A DNA stretch of 64,000 nt from Candidatus Avelusimicrobium pullarium (GTDB lineage Bacteria; Elusimicrobiota; Elusimicrobia; Elusimicrobiales; Elusimicrobiaceae), in contig CALUTQ010000001.1 of NCBI GenBank assembly GCA_944323745.1, positions 310,001 to 374,000 on the forward strand. The letters are read 5' to 3'. Numbering within the stretch: position 1 is the stretch's first letter; each line of letters begins with the position of its first letter. This document shows positions 18,818 to 33,562 of the stretch, in pieces. The translations under genes were made by a program, and so were the position numbers. Below the pieces are notes generated by a model. It did not search any database, was not told where the DNA came from, and was given only the letters and a program-made list of their open reading frames with translations.

Positions 18818-18925
18818 TTTGTCCCTCCGCTTCTTCGGAAGCCAAAGCCGGTGAATTTATTTTTGTTATATGCGTGCACAAAAGTAAATTTATGCGGCTT
18901 AAAACCAAGGCAGGAATAAAGAGCA

Positions 18926-22780
<3,855 letters not shown>

Positions 22781-22799
22781 CGTTCGGAGAATTTAAAAA

Positions 22800-25700
22800 A
22801 TGCAAACTACCAAAAAAATCAAAAAACTTGGAGAACTAAACTTCTTTGATTTTGACGCGATCAAACTCGGCATCGCCAGCCCGGAACAGATTTTGTCCTG
22901 GTCTTACGGGGAAGTGAAAAAACCCGAAACCATCAACTACCGCACCCTTAAACCGGAGCGGGACGGCCTGTTCTGCGAACGCATTTTCGGCCCTACCAAG
23001 GACTATGAATGCGCCTGCGGCAAGTACCGTTGGGTAAAATACAAAGGTATCGTCTGCGACCGCTGCGGCGTAGAAGTTACGGAAAGCAAAGTCCGCCGCG
23101 AACGTATGGGCCACATTGAATTGGCCGTACCCGTGGCGCACGTGTGGTTTTTGCGCAAAAATCCGTCCCGTATCGGTATCCTGTTGGATATGCGCACGAC
23201 GGATTTGGAACGCGTGGTTTATTATGCTTCTTATGTGGTTATTGAAGACTGCATAGACAGCGTAACCGGCCGCACGGACTTTAAAAAAGGCACCCTGCTT
23301 TCCGACGCACAAGTGCGTGAAGCGCGCAAAAAACACGGCAGCCGCCTCAAAGTGGACATCGGCGCGCCGGCTATCCGTACGCTTTTGGAAGGTATTGATT
23401 TTGATAAAGAAATTCCCGCCTTGCGCGAACAGCTTAAAAATACGCAGAGCGAGCTGGAACGCACCAAACTCATCCGCCGTTTGAAAACGATGGAAGAGTT
23501 TAAAGAAAGCGGCAACCGCCCCGAATGGATGATTTTGAGCGTACTGCCCGTTATCCCGCCGGATTTGCGCCCGCTGGTTCCGCTTGACGGCGGACGTTTT
23601 GCCGCGTCTGACTTAAATGATTTGTACCGCCGCATTATTAACCGCAATAACCGCTTGAAACACATTGAAAGCCTGCGCGCGCCGGAAGTGATGATTTACA
23701 ACGAAAAGCGCCTCTTGCAGGAAGCGGTGGACGCCCTGATTGAAAACGGTGCCCGCGGTAAATTTTTCATTGGGCCGGGCGGCAGACCGCTGAAATCTTT
23801 GTCTGACAGTATTAAAGGCAAACACGGTCGCTTCCGTCAGAACCTGCTGGGTAAACGTGTGGACTATTCCGGCCGCTCCGTTATTGTGGTCGGCCCGAGC
23901 TTAAAAATTCACCAGTGCGGTTTGCCCAAACTGATGGCGTTGGAATTGTTCAAACCTTTTATCATCGGCGAACTGATGAAAAAAGAAGGCGTAACTTTAA
24001 AATCTGCCAAGAAAATGTTGGAACGCGTGCGCCCCGAAATTTGGGATATCCTGGAAAAAGTAACCAAGAACCATCCGGTGCTGTTAAACCGCGCCCCGAC
24101 CTTGCACAGATTGGGTATTCAGGCTTTTGAACCGGTGCTGATTGAAGGTAAAGCCATTCAGCTGCACCCGCTTACCTGCGCCGCTTTCAACGCCGACTTC
24201 GACGGTGACCAGATGGCCGTGCACGTGCCGCTTTCTTTGGAAGCGCAAATGGAAGCCCGCACGCTGATGCTGGCCTCTAACAACATTTTGTCGCCCGCTT
24301 CGGGCAAGCCTATTGCCGCCCCGTCCCACGATATGGTGCTGGGTGTAAACTTCATCACCAAAATTAAAGACGGCGACATTGGCGAAGGCTCTATCTTCGG
24401 CAGTAAAGAAGAAGCCCTGGTGGCTTTGGAATACGGCAAACTTTCGCTGCATTCCAAAATTAAAGTGCGCGGCATTAACGTGCTGGCCGAAGAAGGGTTG
24501 GACCCCAAGGATATGCAGAACGCTTCCAAATGGAAAGACTACACGTCCGTGGGCCGCATTATTTTCAACAATATTCTGCCTGCCGGCTGGCCGTACGTAA
24601 ACAAAGCCATCGGCAAAAAAGAATTGGCTGCGTTGGTGGACGAATGCTACAAGAGCAAAAAGTACGGCCGCTATGAAGCCGTGCAATTGCTGGACAAGAT
24701 TATGAAGCTGGGCTATGGTTATGCCACGCTGTCGGGTCTGTCCATCTCTGTGGCGGATATGACCATTCCGTCCGTCAAACAGAAATACATTGACGACGCC
24801 AAGAAAAAAGTAAAAGCCATTCAGGCGCAGGCCGAAGCCGGTATCATTACCGAAGGCGAACGTTACAATAAAGTAATTGATATTTGGACGCGCGTGACCG
24901 ATGATGTGGGTTCTGAACTGTTCAAAGAAATGAAGAAATTTGAAGACAGCAAATACGACCCCAAACTCGGCCAGCGCTTTAACTCCGTGTATTTGATGGC
25001 CGATTCCGGTGCCCGCGGCAGCCGCCAGCAGGTGCGTCAGTTGGCCGGTATGCGCGGTCTGATGGCTAAACCGCAGAAGAAACTGACCGGTGGTCAGGGC
25101 GAAATTATTGAATCGCCTATTACCGCCAACTTCCGCGAAGGGCTGTCCGTGTTGGAATACTTCATTTCCACGCACGGCGGACGTAAAGGTTTGTCCGATA
25201 CCGCTTTGAAAACCGCCGACGCCGGTTACTTAACCCGCCGTCTGGTGGATGTGGCCCACAACGTGGTCATCACCGAAGAAGACTGCCATACCCATAACGG
25301 CATTGTGGTCAAATCGCTGATGAGTGGCGAAGAAATGGTGGAACCCATTGAAGAACGTATTTTGGGCCGCACTTCTTTGGAAAACGTGGTCGTGAAAGTG
25401 AAAAAGGCCGACGGCACCGAAGAAGAAAAAACAATTATTAAAGAAGGCGACGTCATTACGCTGGAACAGAGCAAGCTGGTCAAAAAGTATGGCGTGGAGT
25501 CTGTACGCATCCGCTCCGTGCTGACCTGCGAAGCCCCGTACGGCGTGTGCGCCAAATGCTATGGTCTGTCTTTGGCTACGGCCACGATGAGCAACCCCGG
25601 CGATGCCGTGGGTATCATCGCCGCCCAGTCCATCGGCGAACCGGGCACGCAGCTGACGTTGCGTACCTTCCACATCGGCGGTACGGCCTCCCGCGTATTG

Positions 25701-26978
25701 TCGCGCTCTCAGGCCGTGGCCGAAGTGTCCGGTAAAGTAACCTTCAAAGATATGAAAGTGATTACCAATGTGTACGACAACAAAATCTGCTTGTCGCGCA
25801 ACGGGTCTATCTTTGTGGAAGCCGGAAATGGTACAATAAAAGAATACAAGATCCAATACGGCGCCACCGTTTATACCGCGGACAAAGCGACCGTAGAAAA
25901 AGGAACCCTGCTTGCTGAGTGGGACCCGCACTCTATCCCTGTGCTGGCGGAAACCAAAGGTACCGTGCGCTTGACGGACGTTATTGAAGGTATTACGCTG
26001 CAGGAAGAGCGCAACAAAGTAACTGGCGTAATTGAAAGAAAAATTATCGCCAGCCGTATGGGTAAGAAAAACCCGCGCATCAGCATTGAGGGCAAAAACG
26101 GCAAGACCAGCCTCCCCCTGCCGGTGGACACCATTTTGATGGTTGAAAACGGCGAGGAAGTTGAGGCGGGTGATGTTTTGGCTAAAATCGGCAGAGAAGC
26201 CGGCGGCACCAAAGACATCACGGGCGGTCTGCCCAGAATTGCGGAGTTGTTTGAAGCCCGCCGTCCCAAAAACCCGGCCATTATCTCCGAGTTTGAAGGG
26301 ATTGTGAGCTTGGAAACCTCCCCGAAAGGTTTGGTAGAAGTCGTTGTGCGCAATGCTGAAACGAATCAGGAAAAATCGTACAGCATTCCGCAAGGCAAAC
26401 ACTTGGTCGTGTATGAAGGCGACCACGTGGGCGTCGGCGAAGCGCTGACCGACGGCGCCATTGACCCGCACGATGTGCTGCGCGTCAAAGGCGAAAAAGA
26501 AGCGCAAGAGTTCCTGTTAAACGCCATCCAGGAAGTGTACAGACTGCAGGGCGTTACGATTAATGACAGACATATTGAGGTTATTGTCCGTCAGATGTTG
26601 GGGAACGTAAAAATTCTGGATGCGGGTGACACGCATTTCCTGAAAGGACAAGAAATCAGCCGCGCAAGCTGGCTTAGAGAAAACGCGAAAATGAAAGCCG
26701 AAGGCAAACGCCCGGCCGACGCGGAAACCATCCTTTTGGGTATCAGCAAAGCGTCACTTGCTTCCGAATCGTTTATATCGGCGGCCAGCTTCCAGGAAAC
26801 CACAAAAGTCCTGACAGACGCCGCCATCACGGGCCAGGTGGACGAATTGCAAGGCCTGAAAGAAAACGTCATCGTGGGCCATCTGATTCCGGCGGGTACA
26901 GGTATTTCCGCCAGAAAGATTGCCGATGAATTTGAACAGAAACGCAAAGAAAAGAAAGAAACAGGAGAGAAGCAATAA
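22800..26978 (+). CDS. rpoC: DNA-directed RNA polymerase subunit beta'
   Basis: 1392 aa. An N-terminal zinc site [20 protein letters not shown] is present. The catalytic magnesium loop [12 protein letters not shown] is intact. The C-terminal second zinc site is [13 protein letters not shown]. Trigger-loop region [18 protein letters not shown] is present. Its stop codon overlaps the rpsL start by one base (TAATG), fusing the rif and str operons with no gap. Confidence 0.98.
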   Translation: MQTTKKIKKLGELNFFDFDAIKLGIASPEQILSWSYGEVKKPETINYRTLKPERDGLFCERIFGPTKDYECACGKYRWVKYKGIVCDRCGVEVTESKVRRERMGHIELAVPVAHVWFLRKNPSRIGILLDMRTTDLERVVYYASYVVIEDCIDSVTGRTDFKKGTLLSDAQVREARKKHGSRLKVDIGAPAIRTLLEGIDFDKEIPALREQLKNTQSELERTKLIRRLKTMEEFKESGNRPEWMILSVLPVIPPDLRPLVPLDGGRFAASDLNDLYRRIINRNNRLKHIESLRAPEVMIYNEKRLLQEAVDALIENGARGKFFIGPGGRPLKSLSDSIKGKHGRFRQNLLGKRVDYSGRSVIVVGPSLKIHQCGLPKLMALELFKPFIIGELMKKEGVTLKSAKKMLERVRPEIWDILEKVTKNHPVLLNRAPTLHRLGIQAFEPVLIEGKAIQLHPLTCAAFNADFDGDQMAVHVPLSLEAQMEARTLMLASNNILSPASGKPIAAPSHDMVLGVNFITKIKDGDIGEGSIFGSKEEALVALEYGKLSLHSKIKVRGINVLAEEGLDPKDMQNASKWKDYTSVGRIIFNNILPAGWPYVNKAIGKKELAALVDECYKSKKYGRYEAVQLLDKIMKLGYGYATLSGLSISVADMTIPSVKQKYIDDAKKKVKAIQAQAEAGIITEGERYNKVIDIWTRVTDDVGSELFKEMKKFEDSKYDPKLGQRFNSVYLMADSGARGSRQQVRQLAGMRGLMAKPQKKLTGGQGEIIESPITANFREGLSVLEYFISTHGGRKGLSDTALKTADAGYLTRRLVDVAHNVVITEEDCHTHNGIVVKSLMSGEEMVEPIEERILGRTSLENVVVKVKKADGTEEEKTIIKEGDVITLEQSKLVKKYGVESVRIRSVLTCEAPYGVCAKCYGLSLATATMSNPGDAVGIIAAQSIGEPGTQLTLRTFHIGGTASRVLSRSQAVAEVSGKVTFKDMKVITNVYDNKICLSRNGSIFVEAGNGTIKEYKIQYGATVYTADKATVEKGTLLAEWDPHSIPVLAETKGTVRLTDVIEGITLQEERNKVTGVIERKIIASRMGKKNPRISIEGKNGKTSLPLPVDTILMVENGEEVEAGDVLAKIGREAGGTKDITGGLPRIAELFEARRPKNPAIISEFEGIVSLETSPKGLVEVVVRNAETNQEKSYSIPQGKHLVVYEGDHVGVGEALTDGAIDPHDVLRVKGEKEAQEFLLNAIQEVYRLQGVTINDRHIEVIVRQMLGNVKILDAGDTHFLKGQEISRASWLRENAKMKAEGKRPADAETILLGISKASLASESFISAASFQETTKVLTDAAITGQVDELQGLKENVIVGHLIPAGTGISARKIADEFEQKRKEKKETGEKQ

Positions 26979-27358
26979 TGCCTACAGTAAACCAATTAGT
27001 CAAATACGGGCGCGCAAAAGAAACGCACCGGACGAAATCGCCGGCTTTGCAGGCCTGCCCCCAGAGAAGAGGCGTCTGCACCCGTGTTTATACCACAACC
27101 CCTAAAAAGCCGAACTCTGCTTTAAGAAAGGTTGCCCGTGTGAAATTGACTTCCAAAGTGGAAGTAACCGCTTATATTCCCGGTGAAGGACACAACCTGC
27201 AGGAACACTCCATCGTGCTGGTGCGCGGTGGCCGTGTGAAAGACCTGCCGGGTGTGCGTTATCACATCATCCGCGGCGCGTTGGACGCGTCTGGCGTTGA
27301 AAACAGAAAACAGGGCCGCTCGCTTTACGGCGTGAAGAGACCCAAAGCCGGAAAATAA
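26978..27358 (+). CDS. rpsL: 30S ribosomal protein S12
   Basis: 126 aa, decoding-centre protein. [16 protein letters not shown] and [12 protein letters not shown] are intact, including the lysines whose changes give streptomycin resistance, so a sensitive allele is expected. One-base overlap with rpoC indicates translational coupling. Confidence 0.98.
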   Translation: MPTVNQLVKYGRAKETHRTKSPALQACPQRRGVCTRVYTTTPKKPNSALRKVARVKLTSKVEVTAYIPGEGHNLQEHSIVLVRGGRVKDLPGVRYHIIRGALDASGVENRKQGRSLYGVKRPKAGK

Positions 27359-27375
27359 GAGGAGAATGATTTACT

Positions 27376-27855
27376 ATGCCTAGAAAAGGTTTAAGACCCA
27401 GAGACAGAAGACCGCAGCCCGCGCCGGATTTCAAACACAATTCCGTGCTCGTGGCCCGGTTTATTAACAAATTAAATTTTGAAGGCAAAAAAGCCACCGC
27501 CGAACGCATCTTGAACGACGCCCTGGCCATCATTGCCGAAAAAACCAAAGAAGACGGCGTGGCCGTTTTCAACAAATGCATTGAAAACGTGCGCCCGCTG
27601 GTGGAAGTAAAAGCCCGCCGCGTCGGCGGTGCCACCTATCAGGTGCCCACCGAAGTAAAGCCCTTGCGCAGCACCTCTTTGGCTATGCGCTGGTTAATCG
27701 GCGCTGCCCAGAGCCGCAAAGGCCGCCCGATGGCTGAAAAACTGGCCGAAGAAATTATCCTCGGCTCCAAAAAAGAAGGCACGGCTTTCAAAAAACGCGA
27801 AGACGTGCACAAAATGGCCGAAGCCAACCGCGCTTTTGCCCATTTTAAGTGGTAA
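27376..27855 (+). CDS. rpsG: 30S ribosomal protein S7
   Basis: 159 aa, assembly nucleus of the 30S head. MPRKGLRPRDRRPQPAPDFK start, GGATYQVPTEV and the C-terminal HKMAEANRAFAHF match S7. Lies 17 nt after rpsL with GAGGAGAATG upstream. Confidence 0.97.
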   Translation: MPRKGLRPRDRRPQPAPDFKHNSVLVARFINKLNFEGKKATAERILNDALAIIAEKTKEDGVAVFNKCIENVRPLVEVKARRVGGATYQVPTEVKPLRSTSLAMRWLIGAAQSRKGRPMAEKLAEEIILGSKKEGTAFKKREDVHKMAEANRAFAHFKW

Positions 27856-27869
27856 TTTAAGGAAGAGTT

Positions 27870-29969
27870 ATGGCTGAGTTTAAAACCTATCCTTTAAATA
27901 AGATCAGAAACATCGGCATTATTGCTCACATTGACGCGGGCAAGACCACCACTTCCGAACGCATTTTGTACTACACGGGCAAAGTGCACAAAATCGGCGA
28001 AACGCACGACGGCGCGTCCGTAACCGACTGGATGGAGCAGGAACGCGAAAGAGGTATTACCATTACCTCCGCCGCCATTTACTGCGTGTGGAAAGACTGC
28101 CAGCTCAACATTATTGACACTCCGGGACACGTGGACTTTACGGCCGAAGTGGAACGTTCTTTGCGCGTGCTGGACGGCGCCATCTGCTGCTTTGACGGTG
28201 TGCAGGGCGTGGAACCGCAGTCTGAAACCGTATGGCGTCAGGCTGACAAATACCACGTGCCGCGTATTGCCTACATTAACAAAATGGACCGCACCGGGGC
28301 CGATTTCTTCCGCTCTGCCGACTCCATTAAAGAAAAACTGGGCGGCAACGCCTGCCCGATTCAAATCCCCATCGGCGCCGAAGATAAATTCGTCGGCGTG
28401 GTGGACTTGGTTAAAATGCAGGGCATCGTCTGGGACGGCGACCACAACGGCGCTACGTTTACCTATGGCGAAATTCCGGCCGAACTGAAAGAAACCGCCG
28501 AAAAATATCGCACGGAAATGATTGAAAAACTCGCCGATTTTGACGAGTCCATTATGGAACGCTACTTGAACGGCGAAACCAACTTTACCGAAGCGGAAAT
28601 CAATGCGGCTATCCGCAAAGGCACGTTAACGGGCAAATTCTTCCCCGTGGTGTGCGGTTCTTCTTACAAGAACAAAGGCGTACAGCCCCTGCTTGACTGC
28701 GTGAACCTCTATCTTCCCTCTCCTGAAGATATGCCCGCCGTCAAAGGGATCAACCCCGACACTGGCGAAGAAGCTCAGCGCAAACCGTCTAGCAAAGAGC
28801 CGTTCTGCGGTTTGATTTTTAAAGTGCAGACCGACCCGTTTGTGGGTAAACTCAGCTATTTCCGCATTTATTCCGGCACGCTCAAAGCGGGCGATACGAT
28901 TTTGTTCCCCGCCAAACGCGCTACGGAACGCGTAGGCCGTATGATGCGTATGATGGCCGATAAGAGAGAAGAAGTGAAAGAGCTCGGCACCGGCGAAATT
29001 GCCGCCACCGTGGCTATTAAGAACTCTCAGGTCGGTCAGACCATCTGCGCGCCCGACGCCCCGATTATTTTGGAAAGCATCACCTTCCCCGAACCGGTAA
29101 TCTCGGTCGCGGTGGAGCCGAAATCTAAAGAAGACGAGGAAAAAATGGGCATCGCTTTGAGCCGCTTGGCCGAAGAAGACCAGACCTTCCGCGTCCGCAC
29201 CGATGAAGAAACGGGCCAGACCGTTATTTCCGGTATGGGTGAGTTGCACTTGGATATTATTGTGGACCGTATGAAACGTGAGTTTAACGTACAGGCCAAC
29301 GTGGGCGCCCCGCAGGTAGCCTACCGCGAAACGATTACCAAAACGGTGGAACAGGAAACCAAATTCGTCCGCCAGTCCGGTGGTCGCGGTCAGTACGGTC
29401 ACGTGTTCTTGCGCTTGGAACCGCAGGAGAAAGGCAAAGGGTTTGAATTCGTCAACGAAATTACCCAGGGCCGCATTCCGAAAGAATACATCCCGGCTAT
29501 TGAAAAAGGCTGCCGCGAAGCGTTGGACAGCGGTGCTATTGCGGGTTATCCGCTGGTGGACATTAAAGTGGCCGTGTTTGACGGTTCATTCCACGAAGTG
29601 GACTCCTCCGAAATGGCGTTTAAGATCGCCGCTTCTATGGCGTTGAAAGAAGGTGCCAAGAAAGCTAACCCGATTATTCTGGAACCGATTATGAAGGTAG
29701 AAGTGGTCGCTCCGGAAGCCAACTTGGGCGATATTATTGGCGACTTGAGCTCCCGCCGCGGTCAGATTGGCGAAATGGGTGTGCGCGGTAACGTGCGCTA
29801 TGTGCGTGCGGAAGTGCCGCTGGCCGAAATGTTCGGCTATGCCACCAATGTGCGCTCTCTGTCTCAGGGCCGTGCTTCGTTTACGATGGAACCCAGCCAC
29901 TATGCTGAAGTTCCGGGCAACGTGGCTAAGGCTATTATTGAAAAGAGAACGGCCGCCAAAGCTGCTTAA
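27870..29969 (+). CDS. fusA: Elongation factor G
   Basis: Translocase GTPase, 699 aa, normal length. G1 AHIDAGKTT, switch-[10 protein letters not shown] and G4 NKMD are intact, and the C-terminal EF-G domains IV-V are complete. AAGGAAGAG Shine-Dalgarno, 14 nt after rpsG. Followed by a strong terminator before tuf. Confidence 0.98.
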   Translation: MAEFKTYPLNKIRNIGIIAHIDAGKTTTSERILYYTGKVHKIGETHDGASVTDWMEQERERGITITSAAIYCVWKDCQLNIIDTPGHVDFTAEVERSLRVLDGAICCFDGVQGVEPQSETVWRQADKYHVPRIAYINKMDRTGADFFRSADSIKEKLGGNACPIQIPIGAEDKFVGVVDLVKMQGIVWDGDHNGATFTYGEIPAELKETAEKYRTEMIEKLADFDESIMERYLNGETNFTEAEINAAIRKGTLTGKFFPVVCGSSYKNKGVQPLLDCVNLYLPSPEDMPAVKGINPDTGEEAQRKPSSKEPFCGLIFKVQTDPFVGKLSYFRIYSGTLKAGDTILFPAKRATERVGRMMRMMADKREEVKELGTGEIAATVAIKNSQVGQTICAPDAPIILESITFPEPVISVAVEPKSKEDEEKMGIALSRLAEEDQTFRVRTDEETGQTVISGMGELHLDIIVDRMKREFNVQANVGAPQVAYRETITKTVEQETKFVRQSGGRGQYGHVFLRLEPQEKGKGFEFVNEITQGRIPKEYIPAIEKGCREALDSGAIAGYPLVDIKVAVFDGSFHEVDSSEMAFKIAASMALKEGAKKANPIILEPIMKVEVVAPEANLGDIIGDLSSRRGQIGEMGVRGNVRYVRAEVPLAEMFGYATNVRSLSQGRASFTMEPSHYAEVPGNVAKAIIEKRTAAKAA

Positions 29970-29974
29970 TTTAT

Positions 29975-30007
29975 CCCGCGCCCGCTTCGGGCGGGCGCGG
30001 TTTTTTT
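29975..30007 (+). terminator. Strong terminator between fusA and tuf
   Basis: CCGCGCCCGC-TTCG-GGCGGGCGCGG followed by seven T. Only 28 nt separate it from tuf and no promoter fits there, so tuf depends on read-through or a promoter inside fusA. Confidence 0.85.
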
Positions 30008-30035
30008 AACCCCCTAATTAGTAAGGAGATTTAAA

Positions 30036-31226
30036 ATGGCAAAGGAAAAATTTTCGCGTAACAAACCGCACGTGAACGTCGGTACGATTGGACACGTGGA
30101 CCACGGTAAGACGACGTTGACGACGGCGATTACGAAAGTATTGGCCAAAGAAGGCAAAGCCAAAGCGATGGCGTACACGGACATTGCCAAAGGCGGTGTA
30201 GTGCGTGACGCATCTAAGATTGTGACGGTGGCGGTATCTCACGTAGAATATGAGACGGACAAACGCCACTATGCCCACATAGACTGCCCGGGACACGCCG
30301 ATTACATTAAGAATATGATCACGGGTGCGGCGCAGATGGACGGAGCCATTTTGGTGGTATCTGCCGTAGACGGTCCGATGCCGCAGACGCGCGAACACGT
30401 GTTGTTGGCCAAACAGGTAAACGTACCCAAATTGGTGGTTTACTTGAACAAAGTAGATTTGGTAGATGATCCGGAATTGTTGGACCTGGTGGAAATGGAA
30501 ATTCGCGAATTGTTGTCCAAATATGATTTTGACGGGGACAATACGCCGATTATCCGCGGTTCTGCGTTGAAAGCCATTGAAGGCGATCAGAGCGAACTGG
30601 GCGAACCTTCCATTCACCGCTTGATGGACGCTTTGGATACGTGGATTCCCGAGCCGAAACGCGACACGGACAAGCCGTTCTTGATGGCGGTGGAAGACGT
30701 GTTCTCTATTACGGGCCGCGGAACGGTGGCGACTGGTAGAATTGAACGCGGCAAGGTGCACGTGGGCGATCCGTTGGAAATCATTGGTTTCCGCGACAAT
30801 TTGAGCACGGTAGCGACTGGTATTGAAATGTTCCGCAAGCTGCTGGACGAAGGTATCGCAGGCGACAACGTAGGTATTTTGCTGCGCGGTATTGAAAAGA
30901 ACCAGGTAGAACGCGGGCAGGTGTTGGCGGCTCCGAAATCTATTACGCCGCACAAACACTTTATGGGCCAGGTGTACATCTTGAAGAAAGAAGAAGGCGG
31001 GCGTCATACACCGTTAACGCCGGGATACAAACCGCAGTTCTATTTGAGAACGACGGACGTGACGGGCGAGCTGAACTTCAAACAAGAGATGATTATGCCG
31101 GGCGACAACGCCGAGATTGAAGTGAAGTTGATTACGCCTGTGGCAATGGAAGAAGGCTTGCGCTTTGCTATTCGCGAAGGCGGCCACACGGTAGGCGCCG
31201 GCGTAGTAACCAAAATTATTGAGTAG
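30036..31226 (+). CDS. tuf: Elongation factor Tu
   Basis: Delivers aminoacyl-tRNA to the ribosome. 396 aa. [19 protein letters not shown] and NKVD are intact, with all three EF-Tu domains. TAAGGAG Shine-Dalgarno. Codon use differs from neighbours: Thr is almost always ACG (fusA and the ribosomal genes mix ACC and ACG) and GCG/GTA/TTG are frequent. Terminators sit on both sides, so its expression is set separately from the rest of the str operon. Confidence 0.98.
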   Translation: MAKEKFSRNKPHVNVGTIGHVDHGKTTLTTAITKVLAKEGKAKAMAYTDIAKGGVVRDASKIVTVAVSHVEYETDKRHYAHIDCPGHADYIKNMITGAAQMDGAILVVSAVDGPMPQTREHVLLAKQVNVPKLVVYLNKVDLVDDPELLDLVEMEIRELLSKYDFDGDNTPIIRGSALKAIEGDQSELGEPSIHRLMDALDTWIPEPKRDTDKPFLMAVEDVFSITGRGTVATGRIERGKVHVGDPLEIIGFRDNLSTVATGIEMFRKLLDEGIAGDNVGILLRGIEKNQVERGQVLAAPKSITPHKHFMGQVYILKKEEGGRHTPLTPGYKPQFYLRTTDVTGELNFKQEMIMPGDNAEIEVKLITPVAMEEGLRFAIREGGHTVGAGVVTKIIE

Positions 31227-31243
31227 TTCTTAATACGCCTAAA

Positions 31244-31272
31244 AAACCGCGCTTTCGGGCGCGGTTTTTTTC
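31244..31272 (+). terminator. Rho-independent terminator after tuf
   Basis: AACCGCGC-TTTC-GGGCGCGGTT followed by TTTTT. Confidence 0.9.
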
Positions 31273-31381
31273 TGTTTGTTTTTCAACCGGCTGACGGAAG
31301 AAAAATGTTTTTCCGCCCAAAAATAAGTTAAAAACAAAAGGATGAACGCCTCGGTGTAAACTGAAAAAAACAAATAAAAAG

Positions 31382-31411
31382 TTGGTCTCTTGTTCTGTGA
31401 AATAGTATAAT
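31382..31411 (+). promoter_or_regulatory. Promoter of the Cys-rich lipoprotein pair
   Basis: TTGGTC (31382-31387), 18-nt spacer, consensus TATAAT (31406-31411). Confidence 0.65.
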
Positions 31412-31434
31412 AATATGCAAATAAGGAGGAAGTT

Positions 31435-31797
31435 ATGAAAAAAATAACCGTTTTTACTTTGTTATGTGCTTTTGTGGGCCTGTCCTGCGGCTGTGCGTCT
31501 ACGGCTATTCATACAAAAGATGCGGAATTGGTAGCCAAGTATCAGCAGGCCTTGTTGGAAAGCAAAGCCTGTGAAACGGACGCCGATTGCGTGGCTATTG
31601 CCAAAGGCTGCTGCCTGTGCGACGGGCAGGATGCCGTCAATAAAAAATTTCAAAATAAGTTAGATGAACAGCGCGAAGATGCCTGCGGGGTTGGCCCGTG
31701 CACACTGCAAATGTGCTATACGGATATTGACGTCGCCTGCGTGAACAATATTTGCACCGGCACGCTTAAACCGATGAGCTCTTATTACGCTGAATAG
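31435..31797 (+). CDS. Small Cys-rich lipoprotein, paralog 1
   Basis: 120 aa. Signal-like N-terminus (MKKITVFTLLCAFVGLSCGC) with two candidate lipobox cysteines (19 and 21). The mature part has a Cys pattern: ACETDADCVAIAKGCCLC, then DACGVGPCTLQMCYTDI, then a further pair (DVACVNNICTG) near the end. Nine or more cysteines in about 100 residues suggest a disulfide-stabilised or metal-binding outer-surface domain. AAGGAGG Shine-Dalgarno. Tandem with a clear paralog 9 nt downstream. Function unknown. Confidence 0.82.
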   Translation: MKKITVFTLLCAFVGLSCGCASTAIHTKDAELVAKYQQALLESKACETDADCVAIAKGCCLCDGQDAVNKKFQNKLDEQREDACGVGPCTLQMCYTDIDVACVNNICTGTLKPMSSYYAE

Positions 31798-31806
31798 GGA
31801 GAACTG

Positions 31807-32163
31807 ATGAAAAAAACATTCTTATTATTAGCTTGCACGGCTGTTTTGGCGGCTTGTGCTGCGGCCCCCAAACAAGTGGGCATTAACGCCGTGCCTGAAA
31901 AATTGACGACGGCTATCACAAAAGCAGACCGCACCTGCACCACCAATGCCGATTGTGTGGCCGTACAAAAAGGTTGCTGCGAATGTGCCGGTTATGAGGC
32001 TGTCAGCCGCAAATCGGCCGAGAAAATTCAAAAAATTTGGGCTCAGGAATGCACCAATGCCCCCTGCACGCGGGAAATGTGCTATACGCAAATTCAACCG
32101 GAATGCCAGCAGGGCGTATGCATCGGCAGACCGAAAACGATGGACAGCTACTTTGGCGAATAA
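31807..32163 (+). CDS. Small Cys-rich lipoprotein, paralog 2
   Basis: 118 aa. Lipobox VLAAC at the end of the signal peptide. Shares with its neighbour NADCVAVQKGCCEC (DADCVAIAKGCCLC in paralog 1), the PCTREMCYTQI block (PCTLQMCYTDI) and the C-terminal KTMDSYFGE (KPMSSYYAE). The conserved spacing of cysteines shows an ancient tandem duplication. 9 nt after paralog 1, same transcript, then a bidirectional terminator. Family not recognised. Confidence 0.83.
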   Translation: MKKTFLLLACTAVLAACAAAPKQVGINAVPEKLTTAITKADRTCTTNADCVAVQKGCCECAGYEAVSRKSAEKIQKIWAQECTNAPCTREMCYTQIQPECQQGVCIGRPKTMDSYFGE

Positions 32164-32180
32164 GTTTTTTGTCCGTATAA

Positions 32181-32213
32181 AAACCCGACCTCTTTTAAGC
32201 GGTCGGGTTTTTT
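32181..32213. terminator. Bidirectional terminator between convergent genes
   Basis: AACCCGACC and GGTCGGGTT arms around a 10-nt loop, with T-tracts on both strands (TTTTTT plus, TTTTT minus). It serves the lipoprotein pair and the convergent membrane-ankyrin gene. Confidence 0.85.
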
Positions 32214-32235
32214 GTGTCTTGCCACTAAAACGTTT

Positions 32236-33420
32236 CTATTTGCTTTCCAATAAAGCGATAATCTCTGCGAAATGTTTTTCCCGGGCTAAATCTAACGGGG
32301 TTTTGCCCGCCAGATTTTGGGCCGTCTTGTCTATATAGGGCTGAGCCAAAAGCAATTTGACCATTTCTGCATTGCCGTTCCAAACGGCTATATGCAGCGG
32401 CGTATTGCCGTTGCCGGCATAAGCCTGATTGATTTGCAGGCTGGGCAATAACCGCTGCATTTGGGACAGATTTTTTTCCATAGCCGCTTGCATCAGCGGG
32501 GTAATGGTTTGGGATGGGGGCAGAACGTCCGCCTGCGCGACCCGGTTTGCCTGTGAGCCTATTTCCAATTTCTCCAGCGGGGCTTTTTTTGTGGGCGGTG
32601 CGGCCAGATGATTGTCAAATACGAATTGCTCGTCCGCCTGCATTAAAAGATCCAACGGCGGGTTGGGGTCCCCCGGGTGAGTAAGACACCATTTAAATAA
32701 AGGAAGCTGCGCTTTTCTTTCCAGGCCTATGTCGTCACCAAATGCTTCCAGTACGGCAAAGAAATAGTTTTGCTCGCTTCCGAAACGGGCGGAAAAGCCG
32801 ATAAGGGAAAAGAGAAGGGCCAAAATAAAGAGAAATAAAGCAAACCATATGCCAATGTTGTTTTCGACTCCTGGCGGAATCAACCAAATGAGCAGGATAA
32901 TGACAGAGAACAGAAAAAAGATGATTCCGGTGGTGCAAAGGGACAGTTTTAAAGAGCGCACGGCTTGAACAGGCAGGGCAAGTAAAATATTTTTGGGGGC
33001 TGTCGGGTGCAGTGTGGTGTTAAAGTAAAAATGCAATGTTTGAATGCAGCAGGCATACACAATCAGTATAAAAAGGGCAAATAAGAAAAAGAAAGAGGGC
33101 CGCACTAAAACGCAGACCAAAAGAACGGCTTCCCATCCCAGCAAAAAAGTGCCGTTTCTGATTTTGGCTTGTTTTACTTTATCGGCCGATTCTTCCGGCT
33201 TAATTACATAATCGGCCTGCGCCAGCCCAAAGGCCGAAAAGACCATCGCGGCCGACAGGAGCAAACTGGCTTTCCAAGCCGCAGGATAAGAAGGCCACGT
33301 TCCTTCGGCATACACCAGGGCGCCTATGAGGAGGGTTAAAACGAAAAAGACCAAATAGGCATAATATGTATTTCTGCGTATTTTGGCGGCTTTCTTGATA
33401 AAAATAGGCGTAAAGTCCAT
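32236..33420 (-). CDS. Multi-pass membrane protein with C-terminal ankyrin repeats
   Basis: 394 aa. The ATG at 33420 (MDFTPIFIKKAAKIRRNTY) is preferred because GGGA lies just upstream. About six to seven hydrophobic helices in the first 230 residues are followed by a soluble segment and two to three ankyrin-like repeats (TPLMQAAMEKNLSQMQRLL, NTPLHIAVWNGNAEMVKLLL, KTPLDLAREKHFAEIIALL). The same membrane-plus-ankyrin plan as the 561-residue protein ending at 17278, though the membrane parts differ. It sits alone on the minus strand inside an otherwise plus-strand ribosomal cluster. Function unknown. Confidence 0.85.
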   Translation of the reverse strand: MDFTPIFIKKAAKIRRNTYYAYLVFFVLTLLIGALVYAEGTWPSYPAAWKASLLLSAAMVFSAFGLAQADYVIKPEESADKVKQAKIRNGTFLLGWEAVLLVCVLVRPSFFFLFALFILIVYACCIQTLHFYFNTTLHPTAPKNILLALPVQAVRSLKLSLCTTGIIFFLFSVIILLIWLIPPGVENNIGIWFALFLFILALLFSLIGFSARFGSEQNYFFAVLEAFGDDIGLERKAQLPLFKWCLTHPGDPNPPLDLLMQADEQFVFDNHLAAPPTKKAPLEKLEIGSQANRVAQADVLPPSQTITPLMQAAMEKNLSQMQRLLPSLQINQAYAGNGNTPLHIAVWNGNAEMVKLLLAQPYIDKTAQNLAGKTPLDLAREKHFAEIIALLESK

Positions 33421-33550
33421 AGATCCCTTTTTTGCAATAAAACAAAGATTATTGTACAATATATTTAAGCAAAATTTAGCGCCGCGTGTTTTTGAACCGG
33501 TATGGTGAAACCCAAAGTAAAAAACCTGGCGCGAACCCGTCTGAATATAG

Positions 33551-33556
33551 TATAAT
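33551..33556 (+). promoter_or_regulatory. -10 box of the S10 operon
   Basis: Consensus TATAAT. No clear -35 at 17 nt. Confidence 0.5.
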
Positions 33557-33562
33557 ATTTAT

